In this document: in pieces, positions 1-12,234 of the stretch
How the letters are laid out: every line of letters begins with the position of its first letter
How positions within the stretch are numbered: the stretch's first letter is position 1
NCBI GenBank assembly: GCA_030549335.1
Contig: CM060195.1
Span: forward strand, 44,646,991-44,710,990
Direction of reading: 5' to 3'
Length of the DNA stretch: 64,000 nt
Source of the DNA: Pontederia crassipes
Lineage: Eukaryota; Streptophyta; Magnoliopsida; Commelinales; Pontederiaceae
The notes under the pieces: generated by a model
Seen by the model: only the letters and a program-made list of their open reading frames with translations
Told to the model about the DNA's origin: nothing
The model's database searches: none
Made by a program: the position numbers and the translations under genes

Positions 1-1716
1 ATTAAAAGAAGATATTTTTTTCTTAAAATTATCATTTAGAGCTTTCTTTCTTTCTCTCTTCTTTTCTTGTGAGCGTTCTATTGTAAAAGAGAGAAATAAT
101 TTTTCAAAAAGATTGTGAGAGCTCATATGTGAAAGAGGTTCTTAATCTTACCTCTTGAGTCAGAGAAAAAATTAGCTTCATTGGAGGAGAGGTTAACATT
201 GACTCTCGAAATGGAGAAAATGTGATTATGTAAATGGTTTTCTTCCTTGCCCTATTTGGAATAAAAGAAGTGCTTAGTGGAATCTCCACGATCTCGAGGT
301 CGAGAAATCAGAGTGGGAACATAGGCTAAGGTGTGGCGAAACCTCGACAACAATCATTGTGTATTTGTGTTTGCATTCTCTCTCTACCTCCCTCTCATAT
401 TATATTTACGATATGAATTGCATTGATTTAAAAGGATTAACTAATCGATTTTAAGCTTCCGTAACGATTTTTGTGAAATCAGTATTTTTTATTTTTACAC
501 AAATTCACCCTCCTCTTGGTGCCTTGAGATTCTATAATTGGTATCAGAGCGGGTTGCTCTTGTTTTAAGATCTAATCATTTTTTAGATCTAATCATTTTA
601 AAAGTTTAATCATCTTTTAGAACATGACACTATTTTTTAAGAAGGTTCTTCCAATTTTGACCCACTGAGTTTTAAGGACTATTTTTTTTCTTCTTGGAAA
701 ATTAGAATGAAGGCATATTTTTGTTCAATTGATTTTTATATGTGGGAAATTATATAAAATGATTTTGAAAAAAGCAAAGAAGATTTTGAATGATGTTTCC
801 ATTGATTTTTCTTTCTTTGAATATGACGATTTTCAAATGTCGATTGAAAAACTTGACTATAATGTCAAAAAAAAAATTTATTCCTCTTTAGATTCTTATG
901 TCATGAATCTTATTTTCAAATGCTCCACTTCTCATGAGATTTGGCAAATTTTGTTAAATAATTTTGAAGGGAGTGACTTTGATAAAAAGAACACATCGGA
1001 CGTGGACAATAACGAAAACGATGATTCTACATCTACGACATCCAAAGATGATATGTTGTGCTTAATGGTAAAAAGTAAGAATGATGAGATAATATCAACT
1101 TCATCTTATTCCTCTACTAATGATAATGATGATGATGTTGATATTACTTTTGACGTTTATAAAGAATTTGCTTCTCTCATTCAAAAATATATTTCTCTAT
1201 AAAAGAAAAGGAAAACTTTAATAAATGATTTTCATATCATGAAAGATAACTATGATTCTCTAAAAAAGAAATATGATGCATTCTTAATTTAAATAAATAC
1301 CTTAAAAAGAAAAAAATGATTCTATTTCATTATCTTGTACATCTTGTGAATATTTAAGAGTTGAGAATTCAAAATTAATTATATTGCAAGATTCTCTCAA
1401 AGAGGAAAATGCAAACTTGAAAAATGAAATTGACTCTTTGAAAATTACTTGTAAAATTGTGAAACTAGTATGCTCGTTAGAAAAAGGAAAGAAAGAAAAT
1501 GCTTCTTTAAAATATATATAAAATAAAGTCATGTCTCATGTAACGAAAAATAATCTTAAGAATCATTTTGGACATAAAAACTCTTATTGGAAATCCAATC
1601 ACTGTTATGACAGAAAATCACATTTTACATATTTTGCATGCGGATTTCATGACCATTATGCTTATCAATGCAAAATAGAAACAATGTCTAATAAAATAGG
1701 ACCCAAAGAAATTTGA
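1..1716 (+). mobile_element. Ty1/copia LTR retrotransposon remnant (LTR end, primer site, gag-like region)
   Basis: A fossil copia-type element cut by the left window edge. A primer-binding site of the plant Met-tRNA type (tggtatcagagc) lies at about 540-551, so the sequence before it is probably the end of a 5' LTR. Downstream, about 729-1202 encodes a stretch resembling the UBN2-type gag of plant copia elements (for example STSHEIWQILLNNFEGS), then an acidic serine-rich run. About 1531-1716 holds a zinc-knuckle-like cluster of Cys and His. I see no integrase, reverse transcriptase or RNase H after it and no 3' LTR, so it is broken and incomplete, with several breaks, and probably old. The strand follows the primer site and the gag-like frames. 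Confidence 0.6.
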
Positions 1717-3408
1717 GTACTAAATGTTACATGATTATTTTTGAAGGTGTGTCTCCCACGCAAAGCAAAAGACATGTAAAAATGTGAAAGGCACAAATGT
1801 TATGATAAAAGTATCATCTATTTTTTTTTTATTTTGCTCAAAAATTCAAAATTATTTTTTTTTTGAAAAGAGAAAACATATAAATGAAAAATTGATAATA
1901 GTGGTAAGGAGAGCATATCAAGCTTTCATGGATATCATTAAATTACTATTTCTTTGAAAAAAAGGAACATATAAATGAAAAATTGATAATAATAATAGGA
2001 AGAGCATATCAAACTTTATTTTGACATATCATGAATATCATTATTGTATTAAAGTTTTATGCAATATTTTGATCCTTAATATTTTTTTTTGGCCTTCATC
2101 AAATTATTTACATTTTGTCATTATAAAATTATCATAAATTTTGAGGGAGTTAATTTTTTATACTAATTTTTTATTATGCAATATTTTACCTATTTCTTAT
2201 ATGATGAAGGGGGAAAATAAAATTTTTAAAAAACGGCATGATTAAGGAGGAATTACTTTCTTACGTAATTTATATGCAAATTATTCTTTTTAATGTGACA
2301 AATGTCATTGCGATAAATATGCCGCATCTATCTCCATTATCGATCAAGATAATTTTTCACCTTATCAATATATTATTTTTTGATCTTGTAACATTAATGA
2401 AAATGGTCATCTCAGATTAATTTTATTTGAGTTCTGATTGACCACATGTACATGACATCTTTCGATTGATGAATCTTTTATCTTTTTTCCATTTTTGTGT
2501 CGATTGTACTAATGAGTCCAAATATATTTGACAAGCTAATCAAATAAAGAGAAAAAGAATTGAGGATTGACAAAGTGTACTAATTGGAAAGTGAGTTAAG
2601 TGAATCGAAGACGTAAGTAACAACATATGTAAATTAAAGTGAGTTAATTGAGGATTGATGACAATGGTACTTACCGATGAAACCAAAACATATGTAACAA
2701 CATTGCTCTTGTTGTGCGGGAGGACCATGTCCCATCCTTGCCCCTAAGGACAAAATTCTTTAAATTTGAGAATTCATTGTGGGGTTCTTTAAATATCAGA
2801 AAATATTGCCATCCCTATGTTTTTATTGAAAGAGTGCATTTCTCTATTTAAAACATTAAGGTACTTATAATTGCCTTGATTCGTCATTAATTATTGATCA
2901 TGAAAAGAATATACTAATAAAATAAATAGTGTTGTAATTACACATCGAATTGTAATAAAAGTCAAAGCAAAGAAAAGTGTTGTATTATCAGTATTACCAT
3001 TGGTTCAAATAAAATTAAACAACTTATAAATAATTAAACTAATGATTCGCATTAATTATTGACCATTATTTTTATTGATTGTCTAGAAATGATATTATCA
3101 CATTATTTTAATTGATATTGATTATTAAAAAAATATTGTCATTTATCATCATTCTAATTGATTATCGAATGTTGTTATTATCGGTTTGTTTTATTTATAT
3201 TGATTTAACCTATTAGTTATGCATGTTTTATTCTATTACGAATGTTTATATTCATTAGTTATAATTTTTAATACTGAACAATAATGATCATATGAGAATT
3301 ATGTCACCTACATTTGGATCATGCATGTGAATGATTACTTTAGGTGAGAATAGTGATATGCCCATCAGTCGATGCTTTTGACAAAGCAGAATTTGCATAT
3401 TACTCTAC

Positions 3409-3409
<1 letters not shown>
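1717..3409. other. AT-rich intergenic stretch, no gene seen
   Basis: Very AT-rich sequence with homopolymer runs between the copia remnant and the katanin-like gene. Short open frames here are composition noise. A small repeat of an aaaaattgataata-like phrase occurs near 1888 and 1975. Sequence just before the TAA microsatellite is probably promoter of the katanin-like gene, but I see no decisive core motif. Confidence 0.5.

Positions 3410-3497
<88 letters not shown>
3410..3497. repeat. (TAA)n microsatellite
   Basis: About 29 uninterrupted TAA/ATA units, roughly 210 bp upstream of the katanin-like start codon. It is likely length-polymorphic. Confidence 0.95.
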
Positions 3498-3500
<3 letters not shown>

Positions 3501-3564
3501 ATACGAAATTCTGAAAGGAATCATGTTATTAATTACTACAAATAGATTTTTTTTACTACAAGAA

Positions 3565-3705
3565 ATGGACTATGAATTGAACCAAGAGGTGCCATTGCCA
3601 GTTATTCTACCAACACCACCACCACCACCACCTCCTCCTCCTCCTCCTCCTCCGGTCGCCGTGGTGCTGGAAGTATCCAAGAGGAAAAGGAGGGAGAAGG
3701 ACTAA
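3565..3705 (+). promoter_or_regulatory. Candidate upstream ORF (46 codons, polyproline) in the leader of the katanin-like gene
   Basis: An ATG at 3565 opens a 46-residue frame that ends in TAA at 3703-3705, only five bases before the main ATG at 3711. It contains a run of about 13 prolines encoded by a (CCA)n(CCT)n tract at about 3610-3652, then a basic tail ending KRKRREKD. If the transcript starts upstream of it, translation of this frame, with ribosome stalling on polyproline, could damp initiation at 3711. It cannot be the N-terminus because it is in another frame and terminates. Whether it is in the mRNA is inference. Confidence 0.4.
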
Positions 3706-3710
3706 GGCAA

Positions 3711-6700
3711 ATGCCTGAAGAACCCATTCCAACTCGCTGGTCTTTCGAGGTACAAATGCCATCTTTGTGAACCACCATGCTCGATGTTGTAACAACAGCG
3801 CTGCAGCAGTTGGCTTTTGACTGCTGCTTAATTGCTTCGTTCAGCTTCAGTTCACTCGTTGGCTTATTGTTTGATCTTGTTGGATTTGAATCTCTTCTTT
3901 CTTTCTTTTTTGATCTCTCTGGTACTTCTCGTCGATGATGTGAATGTGATGATGGTGATGGTGATGGCGATCAGGATTTCAAGGTGTTGTACAACATGAA
4001 GTTCGGGAGGAAGAAGGAGACGAAGCAGCAGCCGGGCGAAGAGGACTTGAGATCTGAGCAGGAGAACAGCAACGGGAGCTACGCAAATGGAAGCGGCAAC
4101 AGGAGGCCACCCGCTGAGCTCGCCGTCTACGAACAGTTTGAGCAGCAGGTTCGATCCATAGAAATACATGTTTCTGGGATGGAGTAGTAGTATTAGCTGA
4201 TTCATGCAACCAATCTGTTACCGTTAGATGTGGAATGCTAACCCTTTATCTGTTGGGGTTTGCAGGAATCGGGAAGAAGAGAAGTGCGACCAGGACTGAT
4301 CTCAGATCAACAAAGGCCGTAAGAAAATTTATTCAAATGCAGACCATTAAGTTTCATGCTCCCTAATTACTTGACTGGTGTCTGATCAAAATGGAATTCT
4401 GTGTATTTTGCAGGCAGAAGCCATTGCTCCCTCCGTTTGAGTCTGCGGAGATGCGAAATTTAGCTGAGACTCTATGCAGGTACCCCTTTCACAAGTTTTT
4501 TTGATTTGTTCGTCTCTTAATTTTTAAGTGATGCATCCTAATTTTTGTGGATTGGCATGTGATTTCATGATTTCCCCTTTCTTGTTTTCGTGTGATTTCG
4601 TTACAGGGATATCATCAGAGGGAGTCCGGATGTCAAATGGGAGACCATAAAAGGCCTGGAAAACGCTAAGAGGCTTCTCAAGGAGGCGGTGGTGATGCCA
4701 ATTAAGTATCCCAAGTATGTACATTTTCAGCATGTTTGATACATTCTTCGAGTAATCATAATTTGTATGTTGTTGTGATGATATTCAGAGGTCACCACAA
4801 ATGTCATTAATGTGATTATTTTTCTTATCAGAGATTATATATTTTAGAGGTACCATGTGTTCATCTCATCGTATGATTTTTTTTTTCATATTTTGTTTGA
4901 TAATGGATACGCACAATAATCTGCATGCTAAATTTTTAGATTGTTATAGGTACTTCACTGGACTTCTTTCACCATGGAAAGGTATCTTGCTATTTGGACC
5001 CCCTGGAACAGGAAAGGTTTGTACAGTATAATATTCTGTTTTTTTTTCCATATATTATACACCGTTTTCTTTCATTGGTTAAAGTAAATATTGAGACTAC
5101 ATACCTGAAATACCAAAAAGGTTTAACAGTAATCTTGTATCCTATAATTTGTTAATCGTAGAAGGAATTAATCAAGTTAAGCAGCACTAGCAGCACCTGT
5201 TTCTCTGGTTTGATTGCTGAATTCCACTATCAATTTCTCAACTTGTCTTTTTAAACTTTTTGCCTTCCCTTTATCTTTCTTCTTTCATGGTACCTTCTCT
5301 CACTTCCGTTATGCATTTCTGGGGTCATGGATTTTTGTCTTGGCGGATATTGACATGTAAGACAATGTTAACATTAGATAGATTGGTCAACGGATAGATA
5401 GATACCCTGATTTTGTTGCTTGTCTTTTTCGTCTTCAAAGGAATGCTGATGTCTTTTTACCTTTTCAGACAATGCTTGCGAAGGCTGTGGCTACCGAGTG
5501 CAAAACAACATTTTTTCAATATATCAGCATCCTCAATTGTCAGCAAATGGCGTGGTATGTAAAAGTTCGTTCTGGACTTTGTTTCTCACATATCTGGATC
5601 GCATAAAACTCTCTGTTTCTAAGGGAGTTGGAGTAAAGAGGGATGAATTCTTACACAATTGTTCCCATCCGTCTTGTTACTGTTCTCTCGTCTCTTGGTC
5701 ACATCGTCTGCCATTAATTACCACTCAGCATTAGAATGCTTTAAACCTCTGTTCCATCATTCAGTTTTAGATATCTGATCAACATTCTTTCGGGATCTGA
5801 AGTGTTATTTTAAATTTTCTTCTCAGGTGATTCAGAGAAGCTAGTAAGGGTGTTATTTGACCTTGCCAGGCATCATGCGCCATCCACTATATTTCTTGAC
5901 GAGATTGATGCTATCATAAGCCAACGTGGTGAAGCACGCAGTGAGCACGAAGCTAGTCGGAGACTAAAGACTGAACTGCTTATACAGGTATATGGAATTA
6001 TGCACTTTCAGCAATCCATTTGTATTATAATTTGCATGGCTGCATGCACATATCTTTTCTTATTGTACAAATTCTTTAATGGATTAATTTATCCTGGTTT
6101 AATCCTTATTTCTAAGTTGTGCAAAACAATCTTGTCTAATTGTTTCTTGGTTTGTACGATTATATTCCAAAAAGAAAGTTTTCTTACTGTTAACGAACTC
6201 GGCTTCAATTTACTGGATGTGGTCATGCAGATGGATGGTTTGACAAAGACAAATGAGCTCGTCTTTGTTTTAGCAGCAACAAATCTTCCATGGGAACTAG
6301 ATGCAGCTATGCTCCGGCGTCTTGAGAAGCGGGTATCCTTGAAATAGATAATTTATCTGCACTAACATTATGGTATTGAGCTCTTGATCTATTAGTTTTA
6401 CCTCATTCTCACTCAAGAGACTCATCAAAGATAAAAGATGAATGCAAAAATTCATATGTAGTGTGCATTTGGATCATCAAATGCAGTATAGTATCGGATG
6501 GCACAGATGTGCTTATAAAATGCATTATCCCCTATCAGCAAGACAAGGTAAAACTACAATGTTCAGACTTGGGTGTTAGAGAGAAAGCTAACAGCCTGAT
6601 AGCTTCTGGTCATCTGGAAAGAAATTAATTGCAGAATGCACAAGTAGCACCTAAAGCATCTGTATCCAGTATATCAGAGTTGTCCAGGGTCATGTATTAA

Positions 6701-7247
6701 ATTCTACATGCGAAGGTATGTAAGGAAGAATGAAGGTCACATTGCCCTTTGCAGAGTTCTTCGCTTTTGTAAATAAATTGTTCCTCCTTAATGATCATAT
6801 TCACTTAGATACTTGTACCTCTCCCCGAACCAGACGCAAGGCGTGCGATGCTCGAGTCACTCCCACCATCGACTCCCGGGGAAAGAGATCTCCAATATGA
6901 CTTTCTGGTGGAGAAAACAGAAGGCTACTCAGGTTCAGATATTCGTCTGCTCTGCAAGGAGGCAGCTATGCAGCCGCTGAGGAGATTAATGGTGGAACTG
7001 GAGAATAAAGACGACATAAATGAAGATGGTAAAACCTTCATCTCCAGGATATATACGTTAGCTCAATACTTCGTTGAGAACTCAATAATGCCGATAACTG
7101 TTTGCATCCACAGACATGCCTCCTGTAGGACCAGTGACACCTAAAGATATCGAGGTGGCTTTGAAGAATACGAGACCATCTGCTCATCTCCATGCCCACC
7201 GTTACGACAAGTTTAACCAAGATTACGGCAGTCAGATCCTCCACTGA
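3711..7247 (+). CDS. Katanin p60 ATPase-containing subunit A-like 2 (AAA ATPase), with an apparent 1-base frameshift
   Basis: Microtubule-severing-type AAA ATPase closest to Arabidopsis At2g34560. Eleven coding exons with GT-AG junctions: 3711-3749, 3975-4148, 4266-4318, 4414-4479, 4607-4714, 4950-5016, 5469-5554, 5827-5987, 6231-6332, 6809-7028, 7114-7247. The start fits the family N-terminus ([19 protein letters not shown]). The Walker A motif GPPGTGKT is at about residues 163-170, Walker [10 protein letters not shown] at 219-227, and the sensor region VLAATN and arginine-finger helix follow. The C-terminus ends [10 protein letters not shown]. The exons sum to 1210 nt, one more than 403 codons. 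The extra base is in the T run at 5511-5516 in exon 7, where family frame needs TTT TTC before the [11 protein letters not shown] region. All other phases agree. This is either a real loss-of-function frameshift or a homopolymer error. Without it the product would be 402 residues. Confidence 0.93.
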
Positions 7248-8311
7248 ACAACCAGAAGATTTTTCAAATGTCTGCTGCGTAAAATGATTAATGCTCTCCA
7301 CAATTATATCCCTTCAACTGAGCTACGCATCTCCATGTGGTAGCTCTGGGCTCGCAGCTTGTGTGTTAACACCTGTTTTTGGCTTGAGAGGAGTACTATG
7401 GGAAACAAACATGATGTCTACATCGATCTGTAGCTTCAGAATAACAAACAATCTGTACTTTTAATGGGGCTGTAACAATGTTTTTTTTCCCTTTTCTTTT
7501 ATGTGCTATGGATTCCTCTTTCTCGTTACGAGAAAGATGAAATAATGGCGATGTCTCAGACATATAAAGCAATGTTTGGAGCAATTATTGAGAAAAAACA
7601 ATATTTTCAAAAAAGAAGGCATGAAGTTGCCATGAAATGTGGGGTTCATGACAAAACCAAAATGTTCAGACAAACTTATGCAACAGTCTACAACTAGTGG
7701 AAACATTAACATGTGAGTGACATACCAAACTTCATAAAAAGGTATAGCCGTAGAACTAATTACAGTGCCATTTCAGAAGAATGAACTAACCAAAAGTAGT
7801 CAATAAGCAGAAGACTGATACAGTCACTACTATATCTGTCTGTAACAAAGGGTGCCCCTAATCTAATCAATCATTCTCATCCTGCACTGCATAGATGAAA
7901 ACGAGAAACGCAGAGTTTACACCATGAATCTCCATCTCAGTTCACTTTGGCACGATAGCCCAGCTTCTGCTGTTATGCTACAAAAGAGAGGGGCACGTAG
8001 ACAAGAAACCATGACAAGCTATCTGAGAAGTCATTTATTTGAGCATGAAACATCAATCCCACTACCATTCAGTTTGTTGTCCAATGTTATTCATATTCAA
8101 GCCAAACGGACTGCAATTCTTCTGTGGCATCCAATTAAATCAGTTCCATGAATCTTCATTGTTTATTTCCACGTACTTCTCACCTCTTAAATGCTTGCGA
8201 TAGGAAATCAGCCAATGAAAGGACCTGAGGAACAATAAGCTGAAGAACGAAGAAGGAATTTGAAGCTAAACTAACAGAATGACATGGGCATCCTCACAGG
8301 ATGCTATTCAA
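7248..8311. other. Convergent intergenic region (3' ends of the katanin-like and GW2-like genes)
   Basis: About 1.06 kb between two stop codons that face each other. It should hold both 3' UTRs and polyadenylation signals. A T-rich tract at about 7480-7500 may mark the katanin-like 3' end. No further gene or repeat is evident. The short open frames lack family resemblance. Confidence 0.6.
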
Positions 8312-11300
8312 CTAAGGCCAGCTAAATCCTTGGCTGTTCGTCCTAGCCTGAGCTTCAGCCAGTGATAGGGCCATGGCCAGCATCATTTGATCTTCAAAGC
8401 TATCCGGGATATAATTCCCTGAAGATATGTTAATACACTCGGGAAATGGTACTATTGCAAGCCCTGAATCCACTGCGGCAATAGTAGAGCCATTGCAACT
8501 GGTCCCTGCCTCAGCTACCTTCGACCAGTGCTCAGTTGAACACCCAGCAAACTGTTCCCTCACCACTTCTCTTCCGTCATCCGGTGATATCTCAACCCAG
8601 CGATCAGGAGGATTCTGCACAAACCTTGCATTTCCAGCAGGAAAAATACAAGGCTGTTGAAGCATATTGAAAACTGGAGCTTTACTTCCATTCAAGTGTC
8701 TGCACTCGGCGAAGGCTGCAGCAGCACAAGCCAGGCCACCAGAAGAAGATATTTTTGGGGTAATTCCCTCAGAATTGTGGCATTCTACTGAGTAGGAGGG
8801 TCCAGGCAAAAGACTGCTAGAACAAACCGGATTTGCTTGAGCTCCCTGCTCCTGCTAAAATGAAGAAATAAATAAACAATGCATATAGCTTTGTTATTTA
8901 AACCTATATATATGTGACTGGTGGAGAGAAATTTGATGAAAAACAAATTCTCCCTTAACATGGTTGCTAATGTTAGGACACGTAAAAGTGTCTGCAGAAA
9001 CCTTTTCTCAAATTATAAAAAAACATATAACATTTGGGGGAGCTTAACTCTTAGCTTAACATAAAATTGGCAGCCTAAAATATGGAAGAAATAGTGCAAA
9101 CTTTCAATTATCTATAAAAATACTGAATAATTGTGACACGACCTAGTGAAGAAAAGAAGCATAAAATAATCAAATTTAATGCTTTCACTATTTGAAGGTA
9201 AAAGAATGTCTAAAGGTAGCATGACACCTTGAGAATGTAACCCAGTTTTTCAATGTATGCTACCTCAGTTGAATGAATGAACCCGATTAAGTAATGAAGA
9301 AAACACAATCTTGATGAGATTGTTGCAAAAGTTCCACGAAACTACTAAGAATTACATTCTCCTTTAGTGGAGCACGATACTTGACATAAACAAATAATTA
9401 CTTTTTTTCTCTCAACGAACTGCAGGAGAATTTCAAATGATTCAAAACTGTATTAGAATAGCCATCTAGCAAGTTTATACCAAACATATTCAGCTCGAGT
9501 TTTCTCCAACTCAACCTCAAAATGTTAATATCACATTACCTGAAGGGAAAGCCAGATCGCTTCCATGATCATTATGTCCTCAAGATCCAGATCAAAATCG
9601 TCATCCCTGAATAATTTTTCCCAGATTGATGAAATAAAATGAGATACTATAGTTGCATAAATGCAATATCATAAATTGGTCTTTAGTGATATATGCCAAT
9701 GTTTTGCATCATTCAATAAGTTTAACAAGAAAAGAAAAACTGTTGCCTCCAGTTTTTGTCAAGCATGCAGTCTTAAACAGTACTTCTGGCAGTTTCAGAA
9801 AATAATCAGAATTGTTGAATCCTGGTATGCCAATAGATTAAGAAGTCATTGCATTGGGGAGGCTGCACTAAGAAAAATGTTTAGAATTTTATCATTGATC
9901 TTGTTAAAACCAAAGTTTTAACTAGAAGTTTTAATATATGCTTGGTAGTTAGTACCTTGTTCCAGGAAAAATATGATTAAGTAGCTAACAAGTGAAAACA
10001 ACCGATTTAAACCTCCAAAGTTTGAAAGTTGAAGCCATTCAAATAATTCAACTGTTATACATGTGTTCAACAACAACCGAGCAATGGAACATGTTAACTT
10101 TCTTTTGTTGAAGTAAAGAATGGTTACCATGTTTTGCAGTCATCCAATTTATTCAAACCTTGTTAACCTATAGTGACACCAATTACATAGTCATGTTTAC
10201 ATCTATGGCCATTGCATCGCAATATTATAGGTTATTTAGGCTGATAGAACATAGAAATGGTGGATGATTTTTGGTAGCTTGTCAGTGTTTCATTAGAAAA
10301 AGCAAATCTGGAGTAACATTTGAACCATGAAAATCTAGAACATCTTATGTACTATTTTTAAAATGCAAAAAGTGGAATGCAAAGCTACTCATTCTCCATC
10401 AAATTAACATTATTAATGAAGTATCTTCTCAAACTAATGATAGATGAACTAATCTTATGACAACCATTTTCATATAACAGAAAATCTGGAAATACTGATA
10501 GCACCTATTCTGCCTCGAGTTGGAAGGCCATGTACTTGCTTGTGCAGAGCACGCAAACTCAGATGAAATGATATCATTTCTTTGTCCTGCTTGTCATGGA
10601 ATAAAACATGGTCAATCTTTCTTATATACACATTGATATTATGAAACTACCTTATATGGAGGAGGATCTGCAATTGCATGATAAGATGTGTCTACAGCAA
10701 CTTATGTAAAAGCCAAATATAAAGGACATAAGACCTGGAGATAATGTAGTATTCATTTCGTGATTTTCGACTTCCGCTGGGACAATTATTCCACCAGATG
10801 AATTAATACTTTGCCTCTTCTTCAATTTGTCCACTTCATCCTGAAGCTCTTGCTGTTGGACCCTTATTTGGGCTTCTATGACCTTTTGCTCTTCCTAATA
10901 CAATGCAGAACCATGATTATAAGACCAAAATAGACTTCCTGAAATGAAGGCAGGATACAGCGAAGCTTACAATTTGTTCCATGCTCTTCTCCTCTTTGGT
11001 CTTCACACCACGGTACTCCACAGCATAGTTTGCAGTTTTACAAAATGGGCATCTGCCGTGTTATGTAAAAACAATTTATATTATCCGGACTATGATTATG
11101 GACAGCAAGTATGGAAAGAAAAGGATACTGTGCAGACCGACTTTGATTTGATGGTTTCATCTGAAGAAAACACTCTGCAAGAACCTCAACTGTCAATAAT
11201 TATGAGCTCGAAAATTTCAGGCAGGCTCTTTAACTTTGAAAAGTTTTAGTACCTGTGCAGATGCCTTTCTCACAACACCTTGACCGATTAAGACTTGGAT

Positions 11301-11590
11301 AATACTGGAAGCAAAATGCAGAAAGTGTTATCACTAGAGGATCCAATTAGATAATTGGTGATCCCCCCACGAAAAAAAGACAGCAAAGACACACTGACCA
11401 GAAAGCAGATGGGGCATTCTTCGAGATCTAGAGCGTACTCTTCATCCCCAGGGTAGCAAGGTGCCAACTTCGACTCAAGGATAAGCTTCCTAAGCTTCCT
11501 CTGATCTATGTCCCGGTGTTGATACAGCCCCTGCGGCTTTGTGTACTTGTCATCCACTACCTGCCTCCTCCTACCTATTCTATTTCCCAT
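8312..11590 (-). CDS. GW2: GW2/DA2-type RING E3 ubiquitin ligase
   Basis: Eight coding exons on the minus strand: 11590-11399, 11304-11253, 11174-11129, 11052-10971, 10894-10735, 10586-10505, 9606-9540, 8851-8312. All junctions are GT-AG, phases agree, and the product is 406 residues (rice GW2 is about 425). The start [12 protein letters not shown] matches the family N-terminus, and an in-frame ATG 42 bp upstream is less likely. The cysteine-rich RING ([24 protein letters not shown]) spans about residues 58-103. It is followed by the conserved [15 protein letters not shown] block, a basic/acidic helix, the motif [14 protein letters not shown], and a C-terminus rich in family landmarks ([29 protein letters not shown]). 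GW2 and DA2 act in ubiquitination that limits cell proliferation and organ or seed size. The linker before the last CPFC reads [10 protein letters not shown], diverged from the usual TARPTQ. It looks intact. Confidence 0.93.
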
Positions 11591-12199
11591 TAAAACTGCA
11601 CAACCTCTGACCAGATTGGTATGAAGAAGCAATTCAACTAATCAAAATACGGAATTTAACAAGCATCTGTTCATCCTTTCTTTCCATGTTTTAACAATGC
11701 ACCTCATCAAAAGCAAAAGAACGAAAAGGAATGTCGAATCCTTGACGTTCCCTCCCAAGACTCTGCTTCTCACATCCACATTATGAAATTAGACGAATTC
11801 AGACTCCCTAAGCTCTGACATCTTCCTTCAGCATCCAATTTGTCTTATGAATCCCCCAGACCTGCATACCACAAGGCCAAACACATAAAAGATTTAACTT
11901 CACACGACCAAGCAGTCAAATTCACAGGTAAGGAGAGAGGACAGAAAATCCAGCTCCTCTCACAGAGAATCATACAGCAGAAATTCAAACACATGGACAA
12001 ATTTAATAGAAGAACCACAAGACGAACGAATCTACGCTCAACTGCTAAGAGAGCACCTACCAATCTAGAGAGACAAAAAGGAGGTTCCTTTCAGACGGCG
12101 GACAGCTGAGAGTGGCAGCAGAAGGAGACGATTGAAAGAACATGCAGAAGAGGGTCCCTGGGAGGCCAAAGTACGAGTGGTTTGGAGATACCGAGAGCA

Positions 12200-12234
<35 letters not shown>

